64,000 bases of DNA from Nannochloropsis oceanica (Eukaryota > Sar > Eustigmatophyceae > Eustigmatales > Monodopsidaceae). Below, piece by piece: positions 39,057-49,232 of the stretch (its first letter is position 1; each line of letters starts with the position of its first letter). The stretch covers positions 248,001-312,000 of the forward strand of contig CP038121.1 in the NCBI GenBank assembly GCA_004519485.1, in the 5' to 3' direction. The notes beneath the pieces were generated by a model. That model saw only the letters and a program-made list of their open reading frames with translations. It made no database searches and had not been told where the DNA came from. A program made the translations under genes and the position numbers.

Positions 39057-41483
39057 ATGCGTTCCCCCGCAGCCCCGGTAGCACCCTTCCTCCTTGTCCT
39101 GCTCCTGTCCAAGTCGGCCTGGGCGAGAAGAAAGAGTGGTTGGTTGGAACCCTGGCCAAGACGGCAGCAGCAGCAGCAGCAGCAGAAGGTGCTGCACCGT
39201 CCTTCTTCTGGCAGCACCAATCTCACATCTCCCTGCCCTCACCATCACGACCAACAACAACCCCACTTCTCATCCTTGACCTCTGCCTCTTTCTTTTCAT
39301 CCGCCACGGCCGCGACAGCAGCTTTCAACATCATTAACCCCATGCTCGACCACGGTAACCCTCCCCCACCCCCTCCCACACAACCTGTCTGGTGGGGCGA
39401 GGGTAATAGCAACAACAACAACGACGCTGTGCCTAACGACAACACGTTCAACCCACCCACTCGCGCGTCTCAATCAAGAGGGTTATCATCGGGCTTGGCA
39501 CCGCGTGTGTACCTTTTCACCAAGTACCCTGTGCCTGGGCGTGCCAAGACGAGAATGATCCCTGCCTTGGGGAAAGAGGGAGCGGCGAGGCTTCATCGAC
39601 AGTTGGTCCGACAGGCGTTACAGACGTTGGATACTTTTCGAAAGGGCAGCAGTAGCAGAAGTAGTAGTAGCAGCAGCATCAGCGAACGGAAAGTTGTGGA
39701 CTGTCGGATCCGGTATGACGATGCTCTCGCAGGGGAGGATGGAGAGAGCAAGATGAAGGCATGGTTGGGCTTAGACTGGATCTATGAACCCCAAGGACCG
39801 GGGGATTTAGGTGTGAGAATGGCGGCAGCTACGGGGTTGGCAGATGGGGGGGAGCAAGGGGTGGGTCCGGTGGTGTTAATTGGGTCAGATTGTCCGTTTA
39901 TCAAGCCGAAACATTTGAAGGAGGCGCTCGCGGCGCTGGAGGATGAGAAGGACGAGGTGGAGGGGGAGGGGGAGGAAGGGGGTGGAGGAGGAGGGAATGA
40001 CTTGGTCCTAGGTCCTGCAAAAGATGGGGGCTATTGGTTGATAGGGCTCCGTCGTCCGTGTGCCGCGCTGTTCCAAGGTGTCGACTGGGGCACCGAGAGG
40101 GTGTTAAAACAGACGCTGGCCATCGCAGCTGAGCTAGGGATGAAAGTCAAGCTTTTGGAGGTCCTCCATGATATGGATCGACCGGAAGATTTGAAATTGT
40201 GGTCTCCTCCGCCCTTGACCTCCATCATTATTCCCACTCTGAATGAAGCTTCCAACCTAGCAGCGACCCTGGCCGCTGTCTACAACGGGACTAGCAGGCA
40301 CCACGCCGCAGCCCTCGCTCTCTTGGCAACGGCTTCCGCTGCTGGAACTGCCGTGGAAGGGAGAAAAGGAGGATTGAAAATGAGGAAGAAAGGCATGAGC
40401 AACTCCACTTCCTCTTCCATTGCTTCTTCCAGTACCCTCATGGCCAGCAACGCCTCCTCCTCCTCCTCCTCCTCCTCCTCCTCTTCCTTTTCCTCCTCCT
40501 CCTCCCCACCGCCCAACCCCCTCCCTCCCTCCCTTCCCACCACTCCAACGCCCAAACATGTAAGGAAAAACGGCCTCAAAATCCACGATCCAAATCTCGA
40601 AGTCATTGTCGTGGACGGCGGCTCCACTGACGGCACCCAACGTCTCGCGCTAGCCCTCGGTGCCCGCCTTGTCCAATCCCCTCTCGCCAACCGCGCCGCT
40701 CAATTGAATCTCGGTGCCGCAGAAGCAGCAGGCGACATCCTCCTCTTCCTTCACGGCGACACCCTCCTTCCCCCCACCTGGGAAGACGATGTTCGAGGGG
40801 CCTTTGCCGGCGACCCCACCATCCTTGCCACTGCCTTCAAGCTTAAAATTATGGGCCGACGCCCCTTCTACCGTGTCATCGAAGCGAGCATCACTGCGCG
40901 TAGCTCCTGGCCCTGGTCCATGCCCTACGGCGATCAGGCCTTGGCTGTCCGGAGGAAGGTATTTGATGTATTGGGAGGCTTCCCTGACGTGCCAATCATG
41001 GAAGACTACTCCTTCGTCCAAGCATTGCGGGTGCTGGCCAAGAGGCCGCCCCCTCCCAAGCCGAGGAGTCGGAGGAAGGGGGGGAAGAAGGGAGGGAGGG
41101 AGGGGAGGGGAGATGGAGGGATGTACGGGGGCAGAATCGAGTTGTTGCCGAGTTGTGTGCGGACGTCAGGGAGGAGGTGGGAGAGGGTGGGGGTACTCCG
41201 GACGACGCTCATCAACCAGTGCGTAATTCTGGGGTGGCATTTAAAGGTGGAACCGGACCGTCTAGCTGTCTTCTATCGACAGGCGAAACATGGAGGAGGG
41301 AGGGAGGGAGGGAGGTGGTGGGAGAGGAAGGGGGAGCCAATGACATTTGTGAGGGCGAGGGGCGTGAAGGAAGGGGAGGAAGAAGAGGAGGAGGAAGAGG
41401 AGGAGGAGGGGGAGGAAGAGGAGCGGAGAAGGATGGAGGAGAAGGCGTTCGCGGCTGTGTTGCCGTTGGTAGGTGGATTTTGA
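39057..41483 (+). CDS. fused glycosyltransferase pair of the TIGR04282 and TIGR04283 (arsenosugar-associated) families
   Basis: Single exon, 808 aa. A hydrophobic leader (VAPFLLVLLLSKSAWA) suggests import into ER or plastid. Domain 1 (~148-380): VYLFTKYPVPGRAKTRMIPA, QGPGDLGVRM, VVLIGSDCPFIKPKHL, LGPAKDGGYWLIGLR, DMDRPEDL, the CofC-like TIGR04282 pattern. Domain 2 (~388-760): TSIIIPTLNEASNL, EVIVVDGGSTDGT, LFLHGDTLLPP, RSSWPWSMPYGDQALAVRR, FPDVPIMEDYSF, RRWERVGVLRTTL, the GT2-like TIGR04283 pattern. In bacteria these are neighbouring genes linked to the radical-SAM arsenosugar enzyme ArsS. Odd features: a ~110-residue Ser-rich insert between the first strand and VVDGGS, and a poly-Glu insert near the end. 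Arsenosugar synthesis fits marine algae but is inferred; other glycosyl transfer is possible. Confidence 0.86.
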   Translation: MRSPAAPVAPFLLVLLLSKSAWARRKSGWLEPWPRRQQQQQQQKVLHRPSSGSTNLTSPCPHHHDQQQPHFSSLTSASFFSSATAATAAFNIINPMLDHGNPPPPPPTQPVWWGEGNSNNNNDAVPNDNTFNPPTRASQSRGLSSGLAPRVYLFTKYPVPGRAKTRMIPALGKEGAARLHRQLVRQALQTLDTFRKGSSSRSSSSSSISERKVVDCRIRYDDALAGEDGESKMKAWLGLDWIYEPQGPGDLGVRMAAATGLADGGEQGVGPVVLIGSDCPFIKPKHLKEALAALEDEKDEVEGEGEEGGGGGGNDLVLGPAKDGGYWLIGLRRPCAALFQGVDWGTERVLKQTLAIAAELGMKVKLLEVLHDMDRPEDLKLWSPPPLTSIIIPTLNEASNLAATLAAVYNGTSRHHAAALALLATASAAGTAVEGRKGGLKMRKKGMSNSTSSSIASSSTLMASNASSSSSSSSSSSFSSSSSPPPNPLPPSLPTTPTPKHVRKNGLKIHDPNLEVIVVDGGSTDGTQRLALALGARLVQSPLANRAAQLNLGAAEAAGDILLFLHGDTLLPPTWEDDVRGAFAGDPTILATAFKLKIMGRRPFYRVIEASITARSSWPWSMPYGDQALAVRRKVFDVLGGFPDVPIMEDYSFVQALRVLAKRPPPPKPRSRRKGGKKGGREGRGDGGMYGGRIELLPSCVRTSGRRWERVGVLRTTLINQCVILGWHLKVEPDRLAVFYRQAKHGGGREGGRWWERKGEPMTFVRARGVKEGEEEEEEEEEEEGEEEERRRMEEKAFAAVLPLVGGF

Positions 41484-42025
41484 ATAAAGAGAGGGAGAGA
41501 GGAAGAGGGGGTATAGAAGCAAGAGGAGGAGGAGGAGGAGGAGGGGGAAGAGGAGCATTTGAAAAAGAAAGATGTCGAGTAATGTTCGTTTGTGAATATA
41601 ATTGATTAGGGTTAAGGCTGTGCAAATATGGTACAGCGTCATGGTAGGAATTGAGCAAAAGAAATCTGACAAGAAGAAGGAAAGGAAGAAGAAGACGATT
41701 AAAGGAAGAGCAAGTATTACGCAATGACAACAAAAACAACAACAAAGACAAAGCCAAGTTTTAATGGGGGATTAACGCATGCGAGTACTTGTTGCGTCTT
41801 CCCGCCGTCTCTGATCGACAAAACGTCTTTTTTCAATCTTGATCTTGATCGCTTTTTTTTCCTTCCTTACTTGGATGCCCCCCTCTCTGTTTTCTCTTTC
41901 CCTTCCCTTTTTTCCTATGCGCGAATGCTCGCCTCACTCCTCCCTCCCTCCCTGAACCACCTTCCCCTTCATTTTCGCCTTCCATAAATATATCTCATGC
42001 AGCCCATCCCTACCTCCCACCTGGC
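41484..42025. other. intergenic region between convergent genes
   Basis: 3' ends of the glycosyltransferase and lysyl-tRNA synthetase genes. GGA-rich at 41520-41560, then AT-rich. No gene recognised. Confidence 0.55.
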
Positions 42026-45000
42026 CTACTTCCAACTTGCCCGCACCCCCGGGACAAACTGCGCTACCGTTTGGAACCACCTCCTCACCGCGGGCGGCAG
42101 TGCCTGCGAGCTCACCCCTCCCTCCTTCCCACCCTCCATCCCTGCCTTCAATACTTCAAAAAGCTGTGCATCGACCTGCCCAGGCCCTTCTTTCCCTCCC
42201 AGGAAGCTCTCACCACTCAATGCGGCCGTCAATTTCTTCATTCCCTCAACCGAACCCACGTCCAACCCTCTCCACGGCGCGAGGGAGGAAGGAGGCACTA
42301 CTGCTGCAAAACTCACCGTCGCCGCTCCCCCAGACCCAGGAGAAGCAGCAGCTGTCGCAGCAGCAGCAGCCGCCGCAGCAGCAGCAGTGGCACCTGCCGA
42401 GCCAAGTTCAGGCTTCATTGCAGGGAAGAGAAGAACCTCCTTGATATTATGCTTGTCCGAGAGAAACATGGTCAGACGGTCCACGCCGCAGCCCCAACCC
42501 CCGGTGGGGGGGAGGGCGTGTTCGAGGGCAACACAGAACTCCTCGTCGTGGACCTGAGCCTCGTCGTCGCCTTCTGCCGCCCCGGCGGCTTGTTGCAAAA
42601 AGCGGGCGCGTTGCACTGGGTGTGGGGGTGAAGGAAGGAGGGAGGAAGGAGGGAGGGAGGGAGGGGCAGGTGGACATGAGAGAGGAGAAAAAAAGGGAGG
42701 GTAGATGTGGAGGGAGGGAGGGAGGAAATTACCTAGGGGTTGATTCAGCTCGGTGTAGGCATTGGCGATCTCCCGCTTGGCCACGAACAGCTCGAACCTG
42801 TGAGTAATTAAATTGAGGATTAATTGAGGTAGAGTAATTGGGATAAGCTGTCATTGAGGAAAGGAAGTTCTGAAATCGGGGGGGGGTGCACTCATCCTAC
42901 TTCTCTTCCCTCCCTCCCAACCCATGTACGTTCCCTCCCTCCCTCCCTCCCTCCCTCTCTCTTGACATAACCATGAGAGGCTGCATGTTCTTCGGGCGTA
43001 CAGTGATGGAGGCAAAAAAGGGAGGGAGGGAGGGAGGGAGGGAGGGAGGGAGGGAGGGAGGGAGGGAGGGAGGGGTCCTAACCTTTCAGTCATCCCTGGC
43101 TTGGTCCTGTGGGATTTGGCCAGTGGGCTCATGATCTCCGGGTGCTCCGTGATGAATGCAGGAGAGATGATGTCCTCCTAGAAGAAGGGACGGAGGGAGG
43201 GAGGGAGGGCAATCGAGGGTTAGGACGAGGGAGGTAGGGAGGCAAGGAAGGAGGGAGGGGGGGGGGGATGAAGTTGGCCGTCAGCATTCAAGTTTCTGCA
43301 AATTTGCAAACGAGTCAAGGATCGCATTCTCACAATTTTATATGTCCTCCTCCGGCCTGCATCATCTTCTCTTCCCACCCTCCCTCCCTCCCTTCCGCAC
43401 CTCCAGGAATTCGCCGACCAGCTTGTCGAGGAGGCGGGGCACGGTCCGCGGATTGGAGCAAGCCACGTCGTGCTTCTTACACAGCGCCTCAAGTACGGTG
43501 CGTGCCTCCTCCGTATCGAGGGGGGGAAGCTTGACGCCCAGCTTCTCCTGTATGGTCAGAGGGAGGGAGGGAGGAGGAGGAGGAGGAGATCGAGGAGGAG
43601 GAAAAGGTAAAAGTGAGTGAGTGGGTGTTTCTTGCACCGCGCCTCGAGAGGGGCCAAGAGGAGAGAGCTTGATTCCCAGCTTCTCAGAAAACGTCGAAAA
43701 AGACACACAAGGACAAGCCCTCCCCCTCCCTCCCTCCCTTCCTCCCTTCCTCCCTCCCTCCGTCTTTACCTCCAGCCCCTCGACCATGGGAATCCGCTTC
43801 CAAGGAGGGGAGAAATCGATAGTGAGCTCTGTCCCGCCGGGGCCCTCGGGATGGTACTTGATTACGTAGCCTAGAGGGAGGGGGGGAGGGGTGAGAGATC
43901 GAGAGTGAATCAACTCCCGCTGGGGAGGGACGGAGGGACGAATGGAGAGAGAGAGGGAGGGAGGGAGGGAGGGAGGAAGAGAGGAGCTTACCTCCGGTGA
44001 TCTCCTTGACCATGTCGGAGAAGAGTTTCTCAGTCATGTCCATCAGGTCGTTGTAGTCAGCGTAGGCCTGGAGGGAGGGAGGGAGTGAGGGAGGGAGGGA
44101 GGCGTCAGAAATTAGAGTGAATTGACGGAATATAGGCAGATGCAGGTGAATAGAGGAGAAGGGAAGGAGAAGGGAGGGAAGTACCATGTAGAACTCGCAG
44201 GTCGTGAATTCGGGATTGTGGGTCAGGTCGATCCCCTCGTTGCGAAACTGACGTCCGATTTCATACACGCGGTCGAGGCCCCCAACCACCAGTTGCTGCG
44301 TAGGAAGAGGGAGGGAGGGAGGGAAGAAGGGAGGGTGAGAGGGAGGGCGGGTGATGTGTTTGGTGCGCCGGAGTGATGAGAGGGAATACACGGGTGCTCC
44401 CTCCCTCCCTCCTTCCCTCCTTCCCTCCTCCCTCGCCTTGAGATAGAGCTCGGGGGCAATGCGCATGAACATCCTTAGGTCCAGATCGTTGTGGTAGGTT
44501 ATGAATGGCTTGGCCGTGGCTCCTCCGGCAATCATGTTCATCATGGGTGTCTCCACTTCCTGGAAGAGGGGAGGGAGGGGCGGAGGGAGGGAGGGAGGGA
44601 GGGACTTACTACAAGAGCCAAGAGGTACAGTAGGGTGAAGAGGGCATGTGAAAGGAGGTACGTGAAGCTATCCCTCCCTCCCTCCCTCCCTCCCTCCCTC
44701 GCACCTACCAGGAACCCCTGCGTATCCAAAAACCGTCGAATGTAATTAATGATCTGGGCTCGGATATAAAACACCCGCCGTGTCTCACTGTTGAGGATGA
44801 GGTCCAGGTAGCGCTGCCGATAGCGCACCTCCTGGTTCTTCAAACCCGTATAACCCTGCAATGGAGGGAGGAAAGAGGGAGAGAGGAACGGGGGGAGAGA
44901 GGGAGGGAGGGAGAGAGGGAGAGAGGAACGGGGGGAGAGAGGGAGGGAGGGAGGGAGGAAGGAGGGAGATGTAAGTCTCCTCCGGTTCCAGCAACCACCA

Positions 45001-46159
45001 AAAGCCGGGCATGGAGGGAAAATAGGGAAGGAGGGCGGGAAGGAGGGGGGGGCAGTATAGAAATTCGTACCTTGGGAAGCATCTGCAAGCAGGGAGACAG
45101 CAACGTCAGCTCCTTGGCAAAGATGGAGAGCTCGCCTTTTTTGCTCTTCCCCGGGTGGCCGCTCACCCCAACGATGTCCCCCCGTCGAATGTAAGACGTA
45201 ACCTTCCAGAAGGCGTCTTCCCCTCCGGCGTAGGATCTGGGGTCTGTCATCACTTGGAACTAGAAGAGGGGAGGGAGGGAGGGAGGAAGGGAGGGAGGGG
45301 AAGAAGAGGGGGTTAGAAGGTAGGAGTTGGCCTTCTGGAAGACTTGTTATCCCACTCTTTTGCGGCTTGGGAGTCCGTCGTGGTGTATACTGATATAGGG
45401 ACGGAGGGAAAGAGGGAGGGAAGGAAGAAGCCTTACCAAGTGTCATCAAGATTGTTCTCTACCTCCCTCCCTCCTTCCCTTCTTCCCTCCTTTCCTCACC
45501 TTGGCCCCATCAGCCGTCACGTCGTAAAAATAAAGCTTGCCTTGAATGGCCCGACGCGACACACGCCCCGCTAGAGATACGGTCACGCCCTCTTGCCTGC
45601 AACCAAGGAAGGAAAGGGGGGGGCATTCATGACATCACTTAAGTAACAACCCGAACAATTCTGATCTCACATGATGCTGAAGGAGACACTGTAGGAGGCC
45701 TAACCCTCCCTCCCTCCGTCCCGCCCTCCTTCCCTTCCGAGTAACGCACTTTGTCCCTGGCTCTAGCCCTTGGTACGCCTGCACAAAGTCTGGAATGCTC
45801 TGCGTTGTGTGATACTTGTGCGGGTACGCACTCGTCCCGCTCGCCTCCAGCTCTGCAACCATCCGCAAGCGTGCTTCAAAATACTGCGACGGGGTAAGCT
45901 CCTCTTCCTCCTCCCCACCGTTGGCTACTTTCTTGGCGCGTTGAGAGGGGGGAGGGGCAGCGGCCTTCTTTTCGGCCTTGGCCTTGGCGAGGGCTTCCGC
46001 CTAGGGTGTGGAAGTGGGAAGGAATGAGATGGGGGTGAGGAAGGGAGGGTGGGGAATCGGGAAGGGAGTGGGAAAGAGTGAAAGTTGTACCTTCATTTTC
46101 TTCTTGAGCGCACTCTTGCTCATGGGCTCGCCCCCATTGGCCGTTGTCTCGTCGGCCAT
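42026..46159 (-). CDS. class II lysyl-tRNA synthetase with C-terminal GST_C-like extension
   Basis: Thirteen exons: 46091-46159, 45750-46000, 45500-45596, 45071-45259, 44709-44855, 44437-44559, 44185-44295, 43992-44067, 43770-43870, 43401-43547, 43083-43177, 42733-42797, 42026-42615; 686 aa, phases close. Basic N-terminus ([20 protein letters not shown]), OB-fold ([40 protein letters not shown]), motif 1 (FLEVETPMM), motif 2 ([19 protein letters not shown]), motif 3 ([15 protein letters not shown]), ending [11 protein letters not shown] at ~560 as in eukaryotic LysRS. A further 126 residues follow: an Ala run, then [35 protein letters not shown] and [16 protein letters not shown], resembling the GST_C-like domain of eEF1B subunits. 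It charges tRNA-Lys. Intron 6 is GC-AG; intron 11 uses GTTAGG. Several introns contain decayed exon copies. Confidence 0.93.
43625..43685 (-). pseudogene. decayed copy of lysyl-tRNA synthetase exon 10 inside intron 9
   Basis: Two blocks match exon 10 in the same order: 43666-43685 against 43528-43547 (18 of 20 bases) and 43625-43648 against 43470-43493 (20 of 24 bases), with 17 nt missing between them relative to the exon. It reads [11 protein letters not shown] against [11 protein letters not shown]. The acceptor CATACAG is altered and there is no matching donor, so inclusion would break the frame. Confidence 0.9.
43886..43920 (-). pseudogene. decayed copy of part of lysyl-tRNA synthetase exon 9 inside intron 8
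   Basis: The block matches exon 9 at 43804-43838. Apart from small gaps, GGAGGGG is followed by a 15-base segment identical at 13 positions and then by TCCCGC. On the gene strand it reads SGS-stop-FTLDLSP against [11 protein letters not shown]. The in-frame stop and absent splice sites mark it as non-functional. Confidence 0.8.
44296..44436 (-). other. GC-AG intron of the lysyl-tRNA synthetase gene
   Basis: Exon 6 must end at the Lys codon of PELYLK and exon 7 must begin [10 protein letters not shown] to match the family. The bases after that Lys codon are GCGAGG, and no in-phase GT is available. The acceptor is TACGCAG. This is the only GC donor among the introns modelled here. Confidence 0.8.
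45320..45382 (-). pseudogene. probable decayed copy of lysyl-tRNA synthetase exon 4 inside intron 3
   Basis: The segment aligns with 45192-45250 of exon 4 over about 58 bases at roughly 60% identity. The best part is CTTCCAGAAGGCCAACTCCT against CTTCTGGAAGGTTACGTCTT. It reads VFQKANSYL against AFWKVTSYI, with a stop further upstream. Weaker than the exon 9 and exon 10 copies. Confidence 0.55.
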
Positions 46160-46874
46160 GACTCCTTGATTTAGTAAGTGGCCTGCGTGGGGTGTAGTAG
46201 GGGAGTAGGGAAATGAGATGATAAGTGTGAGCACAAGCGCCTTTCTTTGCAAGGATTGCAAGCCACCTCGGGGATAAAGATGAAGGCATTCATCGTCCTG
46301 AACCTAGACCTATGGGTTCCCTTAAAGCGGTGCCTAGATGGGGGCGTCGTGTGGTACTGGGAGGGGGTCCGCAATTCCCGTCCGTCCGTGAGGGATGAAG
46401 GAAGCAACGGAGGGGGGGAAATAAGCTCTAGGAACACAGAGCCATTAAAAACTCCGCGACCACCCCTGCACGGGGCAGCAGTAGCCATAGGATCTGCTGT
46501 ACGTGGTGCTGAAGGCAATGCGAATGTCTGTTCGGTCGTTATGTGCGAGGTTTGATCAAGTAGAAGGCTCCCAAAGCTTGCCGCGCTCCGTGCTCGCACG
46601 AAATAGTTGCGCCAACGGCATGCAGAAGTAGCCACGAGGAGATGCCAACACACTCGGTGGCGCACTACATCTGAATCTTTCGGTGCACGCCTATATTTCT
46701 GTGTATGGTCCAGTCCTTGTTCGATGGACAAGGCCCCTGGGTGGCATTTGCTAATAATTTGCCTGCGACACTGCTTGTGCTCCTTGGATTGACCTCTCAC
46801 CTCCCCTCACCCTTCCTCCACATCTCACCGTACAGGGTTTATCATCCCTGTCTGCCCTTTCTGCACAAGCGTAC
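46160..46874. other. intergenic region between divergent genes
   Basis: Promoters of the lysyl-tRNA synthetase and CXC-protein genes. A 209-codon frame antisense (46171-46800) and shorter ones show no family resemblance. No RNA gene recognised. Confidence 0.55.
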
Positions 46875-47164
46875 ATGCGCCCGTTCTTTTCGCCCTCCTC
46901 CCAACCTCCTTCTTCACGCGCTCCACCCTCCTCCCTCTCTTCCTTCTTTCATCGACCCCTCTCGGAGCCTCACACCATAGGGAATGCCTGGGAAACCTCT
47001 ACCTCCGTGACAACTACGCCCTTCTCCTTCTCCTCCTTTCCCTCCTCCTCTTCGTGCAGCTGCAAAAAAAGCAACTGTCTCAAATTATATTGCGAGTGCT
47101 TCTCAAACGGTGTCTACTGCAATGGAGGGCAGCAGGGCCAGCAGGGCGGGGGGCAGGAAGGAGG

Positions 47165-47205
<41 letters not shown>

Positions 47206-48806
47206 GAGAAGGCCGGTGTAAATGTGAAGGTTGTTTCAACAACCTGGCGAATGAAAAGACGAGGCGAGAAGCGATTGAATCGGCTCTAAGTCGGAATCCG
47301 CATGCGTTTAGATCCAAAATCTTACACGCCGGAACGACGAAGGAGGAGACTGGATGTGACGGAGGAGGAGGGGGAGAACGGGGAGGAGAAGGAGGAATTG
47401 TGGCTATAAAGCACCAAAAAGGTTGCCATTGCAAAAGATCGCACTGCCTTAAAAAATACTGTGAATGCTTTCAGGCGGGTATTCTGTGTGTGGAGAGGAA
47501 GTGCCGATGTTTGGACTGTTGGAACTACGGTGGGTCCGAGGCCTTGATCAAGGCGAGGGCGGGAAGGAGGAAGGAGCCTACAGCACCTGTCGCTGCTCCC
47601 CTTGCTGCCCGTGTTGGTGGAGATGGGGATAGTAGACTTGTGGAAGGGAAGTTGGGAGAGGAAGGAGAAGTTACTTACCAAGGCGATTTAAGTGCTGGGG
47701 GAGGAGGGGGAAGGGGAGGAAGCGAGGGAGGGAATGCACCAGCAAAGCGTAAATGTATTGATTCTCAAACAGGTTGGAGAAGGAATGAGGGGGAAAGGGT
47801 AAAGAGGGCAGTGAGGATGCAATCAAAGAATGTGCTGGATGTGATGAAGCCCCAGATGGTTGATGATGTGGTTCGATTGTTGGTGCAGTCTGCATGGGAG
47901 GTAGGGGAGAAGGAGGAGGAGCAGCAGCTGCTGCAGGAGGAAGTGCGACGACGACGATGGCGACGAGAAGGCAATGAGCAGCGGAGAGAAGGAGAGGAGG
48001 AGGGAGGAGAAGGCGTGTCTATCTCGCAATCGTCCTCAGCAGCCGCAGCAGCAAGAGCAGCAGCACTCGCTGCAGAGACAGCAGCTAGCAAGAAAGAAGC
48101 GACAGTGGGAAAGGAAGGTAAAGAGAAGAAGAATGAGTTGATGGAGCTGGATAGGGAGGACGAAGACGACTTATGCTGTAATGAAGAGGCACTAGATGTC
48201 TTCGAAGGGCTGGATGGCTTGATGGAGGGCGAGAAGGATGGGGAGGAGGCGAGGGACGAAGGGCGGGTCGGCACTGCGGCTGCGCTAGCAGCAGAGGCCT
48301 CACTGGGAAGTTCTGCTGGGCAAGAAGATGGTAGTTACCTTTCACCAACGAAAGGTGCAACAATAGCATCAACAGCAGCTCAATCACAGCCTCCCTTTTA
48401 TTTTCCTTCCTCTTCTCGGGTCCGACGGCATCGGCAAGAAATCGCTGTACTCCAACATTTGAATGCGGCCTTGCTTAGAATGTACAACATGGTTGATCGT
48501 GCCAAAGTGATCGGCGGCGGTGGCGGGGGAGGAGGAGGTGGAGGAGGTGGAGGAGGAGGAGGGGGAGGAGGAGGAGAGGGAGGAGGGGGGGGAGGAGAGG
48601 GAGGAGGAGGGGGGGGAGGAGAGGGAGGAGGAGGGGGGGGAGGAGAAGGAGAAGGAGGAGGCGGGGGAGGAGAAGGAGAATCAGGAGGAGGAGGAGAAGG
48701 AAGAGGAGGTGGAGGAGGAGGAGGAGGATTGGGAGGGGTAGGGATGGACATAAGAACAGAACTTGGTGGGTGTGGCGATGGAGGGGGGGGGAGGGGGGAG
48801 GTTTAA
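46875..48806 (+). CDS. CXC (tesmin/TSO1/LIN54-type) DNA-binding protein
   Basis: Single frame, 643 aa. Two cysteine-rich CXC motifs: [22 protein letters not shown] near residues 61-82, and [22 protein letters not shown] near 185-206, ending CRCLDCWN. The linker holds a poly-Gln insert (CAG repeats, ~47168-47205), then [20 protein letters not shown] and [10 protein letters not shown], the conserved RNPxAFxPK-like connector. LIN54/TSO1 proteins bind cell-cycle (CHR-type) promoter elements as part of MuvB/DREAM complexes. The rest is low complexity: an acidic middle, a short predicted helix ([20 protein letters not shown]), and a C-terminal Gly/Glu run from GGA repeats. AATAAA at 48841 may direct polyadenylation. 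Confidence 0.9.
48510..48740 (+). repeat. GGA/GGGGGA tract encoding poly-Gly with Glu
   Basis: Nearly pure purine tract of GGA triplets and short G runs inside the CXC-protein coding region. It encodes a glycine stretch punctuated by Glu. The repeated block GGAGAGGGAGGAGG indicates slippage. Long G runs here are prone to assembly length error, so the C-terminal frame deserves caution. Confidence 0.85.
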
Positions 48807-49232
48807 AAAGAATGTATTTTCTCTGCAAAGGATAGATATAAATAAAACGAAGAAAGAATAAGACGCGAGAGGTTGTACACGCACGCCCACATTAACTTTG
48901 TCCAATACTTCGCTCCAACCTCCTCACTCATGCGTACTTCCCTCCCCCTCTACCATCAACCACGGCCACTAGCTTGGTCCAGCTTCATGATAACCACCCT
49001 CTAAGATTTGTCCTCTGTCACCCAGTCTTGGTCAAGTTATTGGTCGAGCGATAAGGCCAAAATTTTCTCGCAAGAGGAGCAGCGCTAATAGTATGCAGGT
49101 TGGTGGGATATGTTTTCGATGTTCGATGTTCGTCGTTCGTTCGCATGCGTTCTTCAGTCGCCTTACTTCTTCTCTTCTCACCCATATCACAAACGCCCAA
49201 AACCACACACCTTCAATACACGGGACAGAAAG
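48807..49232. other. intergenic region between tandem genes
   Basis: Starts with the AATAAA signal of the CXC gene; the remainder should contain the TRAPPC2L promoter. No other feature seen. Confidence 0.55.

Noticed and set aside
42037-42631. Long plus-strand frames across the last lysyl-tRNA synthetase exon
   Set aside because: Antisense shadows; the minus strand carries motif 3 and the conserved end of LysRS.
46171-46800. 209-codon minus-strand frame upstream of the lysyl-tRNA synthetase
   Set aside because: No family resemblance, uneven composition, and it ends just before the synthetase ATG; most likely promoter or leader sequence.
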